From Saccopteryx bilineata (lineage: Eukaryota > Chordata > Mammalia > Chiroptera > Emballonuridae), in NCBI RefSeq assembly GCF_036850765.1, contig NC_089490.1:279634482-279698481 (forward strand): a stretch of 64,000 nucleotides of DNA, written 5' to 3'. This document shows positions 37,155-48,134 of this stretch, piece by piece; within the stretch, counting starts at the first letter, position 1; every line of letters begins with the position of its first letter. Made by a program: the position numbers and the translations under genes. The notes under the pieces are model-generated. The model saw only the letters and a program-made list of their open reading frames with translations, had not been told where the DNA came from and did no database searches.

Positions 37155-38200
37155 AAATGAATGGGACTATGTTAAACTAAAAAGCTTCAGCACAGCAAAA
37201 GAAACCGACAGCAAAACAAATAGGCAGCCAACTAAATGGGAGATATTTGCAAACAACAGCTCCGATAAGTGGTTAATATCCAAAACATATAAAGAACTCA
37301 CAAAGTTCAGCAATGAAAAAGCAAACAATCCAAATTAAAAACTGGGGAGAGAACCTGAACAGCCACTTCTCCCAAGAGGACATACAATGCCCAACAGGTT
37401 TATGAAAAAATTTTCATCTTCAGTAGCTATTCGAGAAATGCAAATCAAAACTACAATGAGATATCACCTCACACTTGTTATATTGGCTTTATCAACAAGA
37501 CAGGTAATAACAAGTGTTGGAGAGACAGTGGAGAAAAGGGAACCCTCATTCGCTGCTGGTGGGAATGCAAATTAGTACAACCATTATGGAGTAAAGTATG
37601 ATGGTTCCTCAAAAAACTTAGAATAGAATTACCATAACCCAGCAATCCCTCTACTGGGTATATACCCAAAAAAGTAAAAAATATTCGTATGTAAAGACAC
37701 ATGCACCCCCATGCTCATCGCAGCATTATTCACAGTGGCCAAGACATTGAAACAATCAAAGTGTCCCTTGATAGAGGATCTGGATAAAGAAGATGTGGTA
37801 CATATATACTATGGAATACTATTCAGCCTAAAGAATGATGACATAGTGCCATTTATGACAACATGGATGGACCTTGAGAACATTACACTGAGTGAAATCA
37901 GTAAACCAGAGAAAGCTAAGAACTGTATGATTTCACACATAGGTGGGATGTAAAACTGAAACTCATGGACATAGATAAAAATGAAGTGGTTGCCAGGAGA
38001 AGGAGGATGTGGGGGAGAGGAAGGGGAAAGGGTGTAAAGAGGGACAAATATAAAGTGACAGAGAATGATTTGACTTTGGGTGATGAGTATACAACATAAT
38101 CAACAATTCAAAGGCTATGTAAATGTTTACTGAAACCTATGTATTCTATTGATCAATGTTACCCTATTAAATTTAATTTTCTAAATAAATTTTTTTAAAA
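37155..38200 (+). mobile_element. 5'-truncated L1, intermediate age
   Basis: It starts inside the ORF2 C-terminal region ('AATGGGACTATGTTAAACTA') and runs through [16 protein letters not shown], the Cys-rich and HIYYGILFSL-type segments, the 3'UTR purine tract near 38000 and the A-rich tail at about 38190. Several frameshifts and stops break the frame. Confidence 0.9.
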
Positions 38201-38309
38201 AGGACCAATTTTAGTAGCCAACACACATAGAGAGCTCTCACATTTTTACAAGGCAATATTATAACTGCTTTATAGTTGATCATACCAAGATTTTTTTAGA
38301 GAAGCAATG

Positions 38310-38440
38310 CTTTCTCATTTTACAGATAGTGGAACTGAGGTAAAGAGATGTTAAGGAACTTGCTGAAGTAGTACAGACAGGATTATGATCCTGGTCTTCT
38401 GGAACTAGAGCCCACATTCTGAACTGCCATTCTATCCACA
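38310..38440 (-). repeat. MIR SINE fragment
   Basis: 'CTCATTTTACAGATAGTGGA' with 'CTGAGGTAAAGAGATGTTAAG' and 'AACTTGCTGAAGTAGTACAGA' matches the reversed MIR core. 'GATCCTGGTCTTCTGG' continues it. Confidence 0.65.
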
Positions 38441-39284
38441 CATTTGGCTGCATCAGATTTAAACTCCTGTGTGATAAAAACTAAAGCATAAATACCAGAA
38501 ACCAAGTTGTAAAACAAGCCACATCCTAGGAAAAGATATTTGCAAAGCATATAACTTAGAAAGGGTCCTTTCCGGGACATATGAATAGCTCCTATAAATC
38601 AATGAGATAGAAATTAAAAGATCAAATAGAGAGAGATCAACAAATATATGTATAGATTAAGACATAGTAGAAAAATGAAGCACGTATGGCTACTGAAAAA
38701 TGAAAAGATACTCAACCTTTATTAGCAATTAGAGGAATAAAAATTAGACACAAAATATTTCTTTATACATGACAGGCTGTCAAACACTTAGAAAGTCTCA
38801 CAGTACTCAATGTTGGGGAGGTGACAGGGAAATAAAAATTGTCATACATTGTGTGTGGGCAAGTAAATTAGTGAAACATTTAGGTGAGCTGCAAGACAAA
38901 ACCTGGTAATATTTTACATACAAATAACCAACCACCCAGCAGTTCTGCTTCTAGGTAGAGTCTCTAGGGAAACCCATGCACCAGTGCCCAGGAGACTGTG
39001 CAGGACTGTGCATGCCTTCATGTCCACAGTAATGAAACAATGGAAACAACGGAAGTGATCAGCAATAGAGGAATAAAAACATACAGCAATATAAGCAATA
39101 TGATTACATATCATATATGACACACACATATAAATTAAATAGTGTTCATCAGTTAAAATAACTTAGCCAGATACTATGTGTCTACATGGGTAGTTCTCAA
39201 AAACAAAGTAAGGAGTAGAAAATACAAATTGAGAAATGTACTTCCTGATCCCAATAACGGGAATTTTAGAAACCCTGATTCAAT

Positions 39285-39306
39285 ACACACACACACACAC
39301 ACACAC
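39285..39306. repeat. (AC)n microsatellite
   Basis: Eleven AC units inside an old L1 fragment. Confidence 0.95.
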
Positions 39307-39452
39307 TCCCTGCGTTACAGACAAGATAGGTTCTGTAGGTTTGTTCTTAAGTTGAATTTGTATATAAGTTGAAATAAATAGTTACCTGTGCATCTTAGAC
39401 AGATGGTTGTCTTAACACAGTACTTATTTTCTGTTCATATAAATACTTACAT

Positions 39453-39487
<35 letters not shown>

Positions 39488-39488
39488 T

Positions 39489-39523
<35 letters not shown>
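39453..39523. repeat. Compound microsatellite (TC)n(AC)n(TA)n(GA)n
   Basis: Four different dinucleotide runs directly abut over about 70 bp; the TC and GA arms are reverse complements of each other, so the tract can fold back. Confidence 0.95.
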
Positions 39524-39730
39524 CTATAGAGAAGGAATATAAACATATGGATTAAAAAGATGCACCCAAATTCATGATAGTGGTGGTCACTGAGGAAGAC
39601 AAAAAGAAATGAGTGTGAGAAAGGGTAAAAAAGGAAATTTCACTGTATATCTAGTATGAAAAATGAGGATGAGGTATTACAGAATTCTACACTAGAAACC
39701 TATATAATTTTATTAACCAAAATAACCTCA

Positions 39731-40925
39731 ATTAATTTAATAAAAAATGAAGACAAAATGTTAACATTAATTTAAGAATAGTTTTGATACTTGGAATAAA
39801 AAAATCAATCTTACACTTAAACCACGTTTAGTGAAATGCTTAGATAAATCCTTGTGATTCAGTTTTACATAATATTCTCGTTAATGTTAGAATCACTCAT
39901 AGTTGAAATTAAAATGATGCAAAAACAATTCTGAAATATATAACTTAGAGATGTATATGATTGAGAGATATAAGTATTGTTTCCTCTATTTTGTGTATGA
40001 GAAAAATGACAGTACCACTTTTACCAAGTTTCAAGTTTGACATAACTTAAACAGTTTAAGTAAGCCACCAATAACTTCCAAGGTCTGAGAGCATGGTGAG
40101 CGGCAGGAGGCGGGGGTCTACTTTACACCAAAGAATAACCTTTGAATTCCTTGAGATGTGATTTTCACCCTCATCATTTCCAGCATGACAGTCTCTTCAC
40201 CCACCTCCAGGCCATGTCTAATAAAAATATATATAGGAAAGTTCAGAGAGTTTCCTAAGGTGAAGAAAAGACACAAAGCACACTATTATTATTGCAATTT
40301 TTTTTATGAAACTGCTCAAATATATTTTATGTCCTTTTTCAACTTGTTGATGCCCAAAGCATCAATCTCCACACTGTGTCAATGTGGTGTATTATTGTTT
40401 GCAATATCTTTCAAAATGAAAGAAAGGTAAGGAACTCTTGAGTTTTTTGTTAGTTTGCTTTCAAGTTAAGCAATGTACCTAAAACAAATAGGAGAAACTA
40501 TTGTAAAGTAATGTGCTTCTCAACTGACATTTGATTCTAGCCCACAGGAAAAAAAATCCTAATATTTAGGATGTCCATATGACCCAAAATTGTATTTGAA
40601 CATAAAGTAATTTTTAGTATATATGGTTTCGCATACAGCCACATCACAAGAAGAGCCTTTGTACAGAATAAATGACCTTGGTCAAAGTCCAACATACCAT
40701 GGAAATGTAACGTATTCAGTAAAAAAGGTGAGAAGCGGCGAGCCGTAGGGCTTTGCTGCAAGCCGCTGTTGCCCTTGGACGTGGGCACACGCTCATTCCT
40801 TGCTAGTGTGGGTAGGTGAGAGCCCTGCTTCTTCCAGAATTTTCTGTGGAACTGATGGCCCTGCTGTCCACTGCCTATGGTCTCTATACATATCTGTGAT
40901 ATGTTTTCAAATGAATGTTGTAATA
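39731..40925. other. Intronic DNA without recognised repeats
   Basis: Nothing assigned. The 132-residue minus-strand frame at 40537-40935 has no recognisable domain. Confidence 0.5.
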
Positions 40926-40927
40926 TA

Positions 40928-41000
40928 CTGCTCACAAAAATTAGGGGATATTTTATCGCTTCCTATTAATTTTTAAATATCCCCTAATTTTGGTGAGCAG
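40928..41000. mobile_element. 73-bp palindromic miniature transposon (MITE), mariner-like
   Basis: The left arm CTGCTCACAAAAATTAGGGG... (40928-40955) and the reverse complement of the right arm (41000 back to 40973) match at 26 of 28 positions, leaving a 17-nt loop. TA dinucleotides flank both ends (40926-40927 and 41001-41002), as expected for Tc1/mariner insertion. There is no coding capacity. The size and form parallel the 80-bp MADE1 element of primates, but the arm sequence is different. Confidence 0.82.
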
Positions 41001-41154
41001 TATAGTTCTGCCATATATTAGACCATTTCTTGCTTAGACCACACATCTTTCTGCTTCATGTATTTTCATCAAAAATATAATTTTATAGATATTATAAAAA
41101 TGTTTGCAGGGCAGCAATGGATAGCGACAGTTCAAAGCTCCAAAACTAGGAGGC

Positions 41155-41370
41155 CCTGTGCACAGTGGGGAAGTGTGCGGGCTCAGGAGCCAGACCCGAG
41201 ACTGCAGACCAGTGCTGCTGCTTTCAACGCAGGGCCCTTCAGGAAGGTGGCTTCACCTTCTCATTCTAACTGAAGACATTTAGAGGATTAAATAAATTAG
41301 TTTATAGCAAGTGACTTATCAGGTGATCAGGACCTGGCACATTCTGTCCAAGTACAAAATTGCTTCCTAT
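41155..41370 (+). repeat. Probable MIR SINE fragment
   Basis: 'GTGCGGGCTCAGGAGCCAGAC' resembles the MIR head region. 'GAGGATTAAATAAATTAG' and 'CAGGACCTGGCACAT' fit the MIR 3' part. It is diverged. Confidence 0.5.
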
Positions 41371-41618
41371 TTATATATTGTTAAAATGGTTTGTATGGCT
41401 TATAGATTATAGCTTATTCTAATTGATTCCACCCTTTGGAGTACACTGCAGGCCACTGTGGGAGGGCCCAAGGGGACAGATAAGGGGAAATGGGAATAGT
41501 GGACCTTAAGAAAATACCAGGCATAGTGGGATCTATGCCCAGGCTGTTGGTCACAACCAGTCTTGGAGAAAATGGTAAAACAAAGTCATCACACACTCTT
41601 GGTGACAGCTGGCTGTGG

Positions 41619-41649
41619 CTTTCCATACACAGAGCAGAGAGACAGAATC
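41619..41649. repeat. 31-bp exact direct repeat, copy 1
   Basis: Begins CTTTCCATACACAGAGCAGA and is identical over 31 bp to 42265-42295. It is of mixed composition and lies 646 bp from its twin. No known family was recognised. Confidence 0.9.
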
Positions 41650-41769
41650 GGCTGCCTGTGACTTTGAAGTCCAACCGGGCACAGGTGAGAATGCGCAGAG
41701 AACTGAAGGATCACAACATGAGGAGGAGTGTTCCAGGCATTTCTGCATACCAGGCCATGGGGTCTTCAG

Positions 41770-41905
41770 CACATTACTCTCTCTATGCCTCAGTTTCCCC
41801 ATTTGGAAAATAAGGATATTACTAGAATTTCCCCCCTAGGGATCATGTGAAAGTTAAGGGTACAGTGTAACTTAAACTCAAACAACAGTGCTGGGAACTT
41901 ATGAG
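41770..41905 (+). repeat. Probable MIR SINE fragment
   Basis: 'CTCTATGCCTCAGTTTCCCC' with 'ATTTGGAAAATAAGGATATT' is the MIR core read on the plus strand, followed by a diverged 3' part. Confidence 0.6.
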
Positions 41906-42264
41906 GCATTAAAGGGAAAAGAGTAAGCTACCATGATCACACGCGGAGGAACCGAGGCCTCAGGGTGCACAGCCAGCACAGCCCAGAGGACTGAAATTCC
42001 AATAGGTCAACAGGATGGAACTCAACTCAACATGTCTGTGTTTAGGGGCCCACAGATATTATCATGGAACTATATCACTGGCTTTGCAGAACAGAAATGG
42101 TCTATCTTTCTTTCCACACTAAACTGGGGAAGAAAACTAGCAAAGAAAAAAAAAGGGTTGCCTGGGATTTTCAAAGAAAGATGATATCCTTTTAAAATGT
42201 AAGTTTTCCAGTCCCACCAGAATGCTTCTCCCGGAAACTTCCACTGTTCTCGCTTTCGTAAAAT

Positions 42265-42332
42265 CTTTCCATACACAGAGCAGAGAGACAGAATCCACTT
42301 GCTATTTTCAAAACCACTTGCTATTTTCAAAA
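42265..42332. repeat. 31-bp exact direct repeat, copy 2, joined to a 19-bp tandem duplication
   Basis: Positions 42265-42295 repeat 41619-41649 exactly. They run straight into two perfect copies of CCACTTGCTATTTTCAAAA (42295-42313 and 42314-42332). Confidence 0.9.
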
Positions 42333-42339
42333 CCTTAGA

Positions 42340-43955
42340 AGAAAATAAATCAGACCGAAATTGCTATTAACGAGTTTTCTTTTTAGTTTGAGACAGACAA
42401 TATTCATACTCTAAACTTTTTGTTGGAGTTGGACACATTAGCCAGGCAGCTGGCGCCCCAGAGAGGTCCTGGCTCCCACGCTGCAGCCTGGACACGCTCG
42501 CTTCCATGTTTCTCACAGGCACACCACACTGTCGGTTTTGTGAGCTGGCCAGCTAGAGCCAAAGAGGTAGAATTAACATGAATTCTGGTTTTTTTGTGTG
42601 TTTTTTTGTCACTTCAAAATACATACTCCAGCCTTTAGCAGACAAAGCATTAGCCCTAAGCTCAATCACCCTAAATGTGCTATCTACACAAAAAAGCCAA
42701 GCTCTTACCACAGGAAAGACATGCATTCAAGTTTCTTTGCTTCAAAGGCCTTTATTGTTTTGGAGTTGATTGTACTTACATTACAAGAAACATGTGTATA
42801 AAAATTAATATCAGAAGAAGGATAAATAGCGAATCATAAATTAGAAAAGTCTTATGTTCTATCTCCCTTCCATAGTTTCAGGGAGATTTCTCATGCATGG
42901 GCTAACTATTATTATTTTTGTAACTGCTTATACAGTCCTCCAGAATTTTACCGTAGTTAAAGCAATATTACTGACTGCTGGCATCATTAGACAATAAATA
43001 CCAGGTTATTTCTGTCCGTAAGCAGTCCATAAATCAGAATGAGATAAGTTACAACTGTAGGTGACCAGGGCTACTGTTCATCAATTGACTCTGAGACCTT
43101 ATAATATCCTGAAATGCCTTCAAACTAGCAAAAATTGAATAGTTCATTTTGTATATGTGCCAAATGTATTCTACATTGTTGCATTAATGATTTTCACAGG
43201 TGTTCATTGTACATCCTGGTTGGACCTTTGATTAACCTGATCGCTTCATTCACTGATCCTGAGGTGGAAAAAGAGCTCATTGAACTCTGCAGTCTGGTCA
43301 TTCACAACTGGTTTCTCAGGCAAGAGAAGGGTAGTTGGTGTGTTTGCTGATGGAGGTGGCACTAACGTTAAGGGTATCAGTTGTTCCAAGTTTCAGCCTT
43401 CTGTATTTAATACCCCAGGATTGCCCCTGTTGTTAGGTCCCATCAGTGAAGGGTGTTCTTTAACCCTGGAGAAATCTCTGAGCAAAAAGATGTCAAGTTT
43501 ATGTCCTTCTTGTAGTTGAGTGTGCATAGAGAAGAAGTGTGTTTGTGTGTATGTAAATATGCATGTATGTGTACCTCACTCTTCTGTTCCTCTAAAACAC
43601 ACTGGGTTTTTCACAGCTTTTCTTTTACCTGCTCTTGTTTTGTAAGTGTGTCGTCTATTACAGTATTGAATTTGACTGAAATTGATATGATTTTATTAAT
43701 GTAAGGGAAGCTAACACCTCTTAGGTATTTATTTAATGGGAATTTATGCAAATAACCACTGCCTGTTTCACAAGAGAGAGAAAGCTGATCTTCTGTTTTG
43801 TGACTTTGAACACCAACAGATGATTGTAAAAATAAATTTCAATTTTAGTGCCCTTATAGGGCAGAAACCATGAAATATTCATAAACAACTCTCATGGTAT
43901 TATAGATCTTCACTTCTTATGAGCAGTAGTGGTTTTTAAACAATTTGAATGTTCA
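42340..43955. other. Intronic DNA without recognised repeats
   Basis: Short frames only, none with a recognisable domain. No repeat family was assigned. Confidence 0.5.
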
Positions 43956-43959
43956 GTTT

Positions 43960-44580
43960 AAATGTTTAATGGGTGCCCGAATGTTCATAGCAGTCTATTC
44001 TAATTGCCAAGAACTAGAAACAGCCAAATGTCTTGTAACAGGTGAATGGTTAAACAAGCTGCTACATCCATACAAGGGAGAGGCATGCAGCAATAAAAAT
44101 AAATGGGTTATTGACATATGCAATGAGCGACAACTTGGAAGGATCTCAAGGGCATTATGTTTATTGCAAAAGATAAATAACATTCTTCACATAACAAAAT
44201 TATAGACCCTGAGAATAGGCTAGTGGTTGCTAGGGCTCCAGAGTGTGGGTGCGTCTATAAAGGGTAACATGAGGGCCCTGGGGTGATGGAGCGGTCTTGC
44301 ATGTTGACTGTGATGGTGGTTATACAAAGCTACTTATGTGATAAAACTGCATAGCCATACACACGAACACAAGAGAGTGCATGTAAAACTGGGGAATCTG
44401 GGTGGTACCAATGTCGATTTCCTGGTTTTGAAATTGTACTATACAGTTATGGCCAATGTGTCCAGTGTAGGAATTGGGAGAAGTTATGGGAGCTCATAGG
44501 AAACTTCTCCAAGTATTTCATCTGGAAATTTCCTAAGAATCTATAATCATTTCAAAATAAAATAAAGCTACAAAAACAGA
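43960..44580 (+). mobile_element. Old L1 (L1M-type) 3' fragment
   Basis: 'GTGCCCGAATGTTCATAGCA', 'CAAGAACTAGAAACAGCCAA', 'GTAACAGGTGAATGGTTAAAC' and 'CAATGAGCGACAACTTGGAAG' follow the ORF2 end of an ancient L1. The 3'UTR ends in 'CATTTCAAAATAAAATAAAG'. Confidence 0.8.
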
Positions 44581-45183
44581 AAGGTACGGTTCATAATGCT
44601 TTGCTCTCTTTTTCTTGAATTGAATTTTCTATACTAAATATGCTCCTCAATTATTTCCAAGTAAAAATTAAACTAGAATTTGAAAAAGATTGGGAATAGT
44701 GGTAAAGGTATGAAGGAAGAAGGAAGGGGAAAAAGAAAGAAAGAAACCAGTGCTCCCCTCCAATTACCCTTTTTGTTCTCCTCTCTTAGCACCAGAGCTC
44801 AGGTGACACCACATGGGCTCATTGTTGCTTTGTTCTGTGAATGAAGGCATTAGCCCAGGAACATAATACACCAGTCACACTGCCCACTGTCAACCAGATA
44901 CAAGCAACTGTGCTGCTTCTGAATGAAAATTCATCCATTATATCTAAGCTCATCAGATCCTTGAATGCACCTGCATTGCCATATGTTTACAGGGAAAATT
45001 AAAAATGGTATTTTGGCTTAAAATATCAGAACAAAGAAGTCTTAATGCATTCTACATGAGTCCAGGAGACTTCATATAATATACATTGGCTCTCTGGAAG
45101 CATGTTCATTAAAGTTGTGCTTTCACTTGGCAGACAGGCATGCTCTTGCCAATTCGCAGGGGTGATACTGCCTTGACAGTCTT

Positions 45184-45297
45184 CCTTCCTCTTGAATTTT
45201 TTGAAATAGCTTAAGAAAGATAGGAGTTAGTTCTTCTTTGAATATTTAGTAGAATTCACATGTGAAGCCATCAGGCCCCAGACTTTTCTTTTTTGGA
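45184..45297 (-). mobile_element. L1 ORF2 fragment (reverse-transcriptase region)
   Basis: 'GAATTTTTTGAAATAGCTTA', 'GGAGTTAGTTCTTCTTTGAA' and 'GTGAAGCCATCAGGCCCCAG' are the reverse complement of the L1 ORF2 segment encoding the SPGPDG-containing part of the reverse transcriptase. Both ends are abrupt. Confidence 0.75.
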
Positions 45298-45307
45298 ACA
45301 TAAACAT

Positions 45308-45418
45308 GGAATGTGGACAAAGTCACATACCCTCTCTCTTCTCAGTCCCCTGAGATAGTATTATCAGGGTGGGATTCATGGAAATGAGATCTGTAGTTGC
45401 CCCAAATTAAAACTGTCC
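45308..45418. repeat. 111-bp direct repeat, copy 1
   Basis: Matches 46225-46335 at 105 of 111 positions (shared core GTGGACAAAGTCACATACCC). It lies just upstream of the LTR-like segment. Confidence 0.9.
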
Positions 45419-46205
45419 TCCTTTTATGAAAGAATAAAGATTTGAATACGAGGTCTCACTAAACAACTGTATTGCCAGCCAAATGTATAAAATCATTAAA
45501 ATATATATGAATTGAAATATACTCTAATGTTCTTAAAATACCTAAAAGCATATTTTCTCCAAAATCACTTTTGAGATCCTAAGCATCTATCTATCTATTC
45601 TCCCTTGTAAATATCCTTTGAAAACTTCCCCCCTTAAATGACATGGTTGGAACATATTGCTATCTCTTTACTGGTGACAGAAAAAGCTCTGTGCCTTACG
45701 GACAGAAGTTAATTCTCTCATGGACAAAGATTCCCTCTGTGATCAAATTTTTGTTAGGCTCTTCTGAGCTCTCTTTTTGACTAGGTCCAATCTTGGGCTC
45801 CCATGTCCTTCCTCATAGAGTCTGGTTTGAGCAAGAATCTTTCTAAGTCAGTGTAACCTGAATCCCCCATGCTCCATATATACTACCCCTGGATATCTGA
45901 TCAGGTCCTTTATCCTCCACCATTCCCCAGGAGATGTCTACTCACCCTGGTGTGTCTTCAGTAAGAATCCTGTTAGGTCGGTTTAGCCAGAATCCTCCCT
46001 TTCTCCTGATGCTTCCTCTTAGTAATCCCTCATCTACTGACCCCCACTCTGCTTTTTGGCTATAAATTCCCACTTTTTGTTGTATCCGGAGTTGAGCCCA
46101 ATCTCTCTCTCTTACTAAAAACTGCATTGTAGTAGCCCCTCTTGAATAAAGACTGCTTTATTGTTCTTCAACAAGTATCACTGAATCATTCTTAACACCA
46201 CCACA
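45419..46205 (+). mobile_element. Solo LTR-like segment of an endogenous retrovirus (ERV1-like), noncoding
   Basis: It has the layout of a gammaretrovirus-like LTR: a U3 with an imperfect internal duplication (GAATC...AACCTGAATCC near 45830 and GAATCC...AGCCAGAATCC near 45965), a TATA box in GGCTATAAATTCCC (46061-46066) and an AATAAA at 46145-46150 in the CTTGAATAAAGACTGC context. An 'ACTGAATCATTCTTAACACC' end follows. Exact LTR borders, primer-binding site and any coding region are not visible, so it is an old solo remnant. Confidence 0.6.
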
Positions 46206-46224
46206 GCTTCCCCACTGCCAGAGA

Positions 46225-46335
46225 GGAACGTGGACAAAGTCACATACCCTCTCTCTTCTCAGTCCCCTGAGACAGAATTATCAGGGTGGGCTTCATGGAA
46301 GTGAGATCTGTGGTTGCCCCAAATTAAAACTGTCC
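46225..46335. repeat. 111-bp direct repeat, copy 2
   Basis: Second copy of 45308-45418, 917 bp downstream, with six substitutions and no gaps. It lies directly after the LTR-like segment. Confidence 0.9.
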
Positions 46336-46339
46336 CACA

Positions 46340-47435
46340 CTTAGAGAGGGTCCCACGTTTAGTTTAATACTCCGCTCTACTGTTGCTATCTTGAAATTAA
46401 ATAATTTTCCCTTTAAACTATCTTTGCAAGTGAAATCCAATGGGACAATAGAACATGTAGCCAAATGCAGAAGATATGCACCATCTGCATATTCTCGGTT
46501 CCTTGTTGTCACATATAGTATTTTCTATTCCCTGCAGGGTCCATGAGGTATTGTGGGAGTCCAGCAAGAGTCAAGATGAGCACAAGGTAGGTATGTAATG
46601 TTTATGACTGAGTAAAAGCAGGCACCAGGCTACACTTTTGCTTCAAAACAGAATTTGCTGTAAGTGAAGAAGGCAACGATGGTCTAAAAACACATGAATG
46701 ACAGTCTATCATATCCTTCTTGCTCATGATACTTCCTTATGTTGGTCAACTACTTATTCTGCAAATGATGACCTAGAAGGAAAGGGAAAGATATGGGAAC
46801 CCACAGACCTATTTCCTTTTAGTCCTTCCTTATCTTCTGTAAGAGAATGATGGTAAAATATGTGCATATTGAGAAGTGAAATAAAAACAGTTGAGGCAGA
46901 TGTGTGCAGGGTTGTCACTGCTCTGGTAAGAACAAAATGCATATGCATCTATGGGTTATGGAGTATGAATTGCCTAATTTCAGTGATCTGTGCATAAGTA
47001 AATGCTCCTATATTTGCATTTAAATCTAGCATTGGATAATATAAAAATAAATGGTGAAATTCATGTCAATAATTTGAAATTTTAATTTTTACTTACTTAG
47101 AATGACATTTTAGAGTAAATAAAAATACATCATGACAAGTCGAGAGAGTGAGAGACCATGGAAGAAAGGAAAACACTTTAGTATCTTTTTAGTATTTTTA
47201 ATGACATTTTTCCTACCCTTGCTTTTTGAACAAGTTCATATTTTCCATTTGTACTAGGCACTGAAGGTTTTGTAGCTGGCTCTGATTATGAGCTACCTCA
47301 GATTGTGAGGATTAAATGATAATGTAGGTGAAGGTCTTAGACACAGAATATCAACCATTCTTGATTCACTCCACCCAGCAGCCTTCCTTCTATTCTTCAT
47401 GCTTGAAGTCTTTTCTTGTTCCAATCAATTATCTC
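46340..47435. other. Intronic DNA without recognised repeats
   Basis: No family assigned. A weakly MIR-like stretch occurs near 47270-47340. Confidence 0.5.
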
Positions 47436-47439
47436 CCAT

Positions 47440-47800
47440 GCCACTGAAATCAACATTGTACAGCAGAAATCTGATCATGGATAGCTCTGGCTCAAAAGTT
47501 CTCAGTGGTTTCCCATTGCTTGTGGTATCAAACCCACACTCCTTTGGAGAGCATGGTTGGTCTGTGGGAACCTCTTGACCTACTTTGAGAATCAGTCTCA
47601 GCTGCCTGTCTTATATACCTAGGTAGGTTGAAGTTCTGCAACCTTTGAGACCCCAGAGCAGCTCTGTCATTTAACAAAATATGCTATGATGATTTTTTTT
47701 AATATATTTTTTTTGCCAGACTGTGAGGAGCTCCTTGGGGACAGACCAAATAGCACTCATCTTTGTAACCTACAGGATGAAGCTCTGTGCCTAGTACTGC
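47440..47800 (+). mobile_element. L2 LINE 3' fragment
   Basis: 'CTCAGTGGTTTCCCATTGCT' and 'ATCAAACCCACACTCC' resemble the L2 consensus, as does the 3' end with 'TGTGAGGAGCTCCTTGGGGA' and 'CATCTTTGTAACCTA'. A short T-rich interruption lies at 47690-47712. Confidence 0.7.
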
Positions 47801-47961
47801 TAAAACCTTTGTTCACAAATGAAGATCAACACAGTTAACACAAGGCAGGAGTACCAGTTCAAACTGTAAGTGCAACCAATATTTATGTTGCTAGATTTTG
47901 TCTTCCTTCGAATTGCACTGTGACAAAAGGGATATTTTTTCTTTTTTCCAGTTTGGTCTAG

Positions 47962-47963
<2 letters not shown>

Positions 47964-48010
<47 letters not shown>
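47964..48010. repeat. (AT)n microsatellite
   Basis: About 23 uninterrupted AT units, followed by a T-rich run. Confidence 0.97.
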
Positions 48011-48013
<3 letters not shown>

Positions 48014-48130
48014 TTTTTTTTGTACATCCAATATTATTTTGTATTAGATTCAGGTTACAGCATAGTGGTTAGACAATGAAGTGGTTCCACATACGTAAGG
48101 AAAATCCACCCTTTTCAAGGAAACACTGCA
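48011..48130 (-). mobile_element. Probable L1 3'-end fragment
   Basis: 'TTTTGTATTAGATTCAGGTT' with 'ACAGCATAGTGGTTAGACAA' is similar to the reversed 3' end of an older L1 family. It is short. Confidence 0.45.
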
Positions 48131-48134
48131 TTTT

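Larger units (their letters stand above)
38480..39730 (+). mobile_element. Old L1 (L1M-type) 3' fragment
   Basis: 'AAAGATATTTGCAAAGCATA' near 38530, then degraded ORF2 C-terminal sequence ('CTCAACCTTTATTAGCAATT', 'CACCCAGCAGTTCTGCTTCT', 'AATGAAACAATGGAAACAAC'). It ends in a 3'UTR with 'AGAAACCTATATAATTTTAT' and 'CAATTAATTTAATAAAAAATG'. Microsatellites at 39285-39306 and 39453-39523 lie within it. Confidence 0.75.

Noticed and set aside
45419..46205. A complete endogenous provirus
   Set aside because: Only an LTR-like segment is present; no gag, pol or env similarity was seen in either direction.
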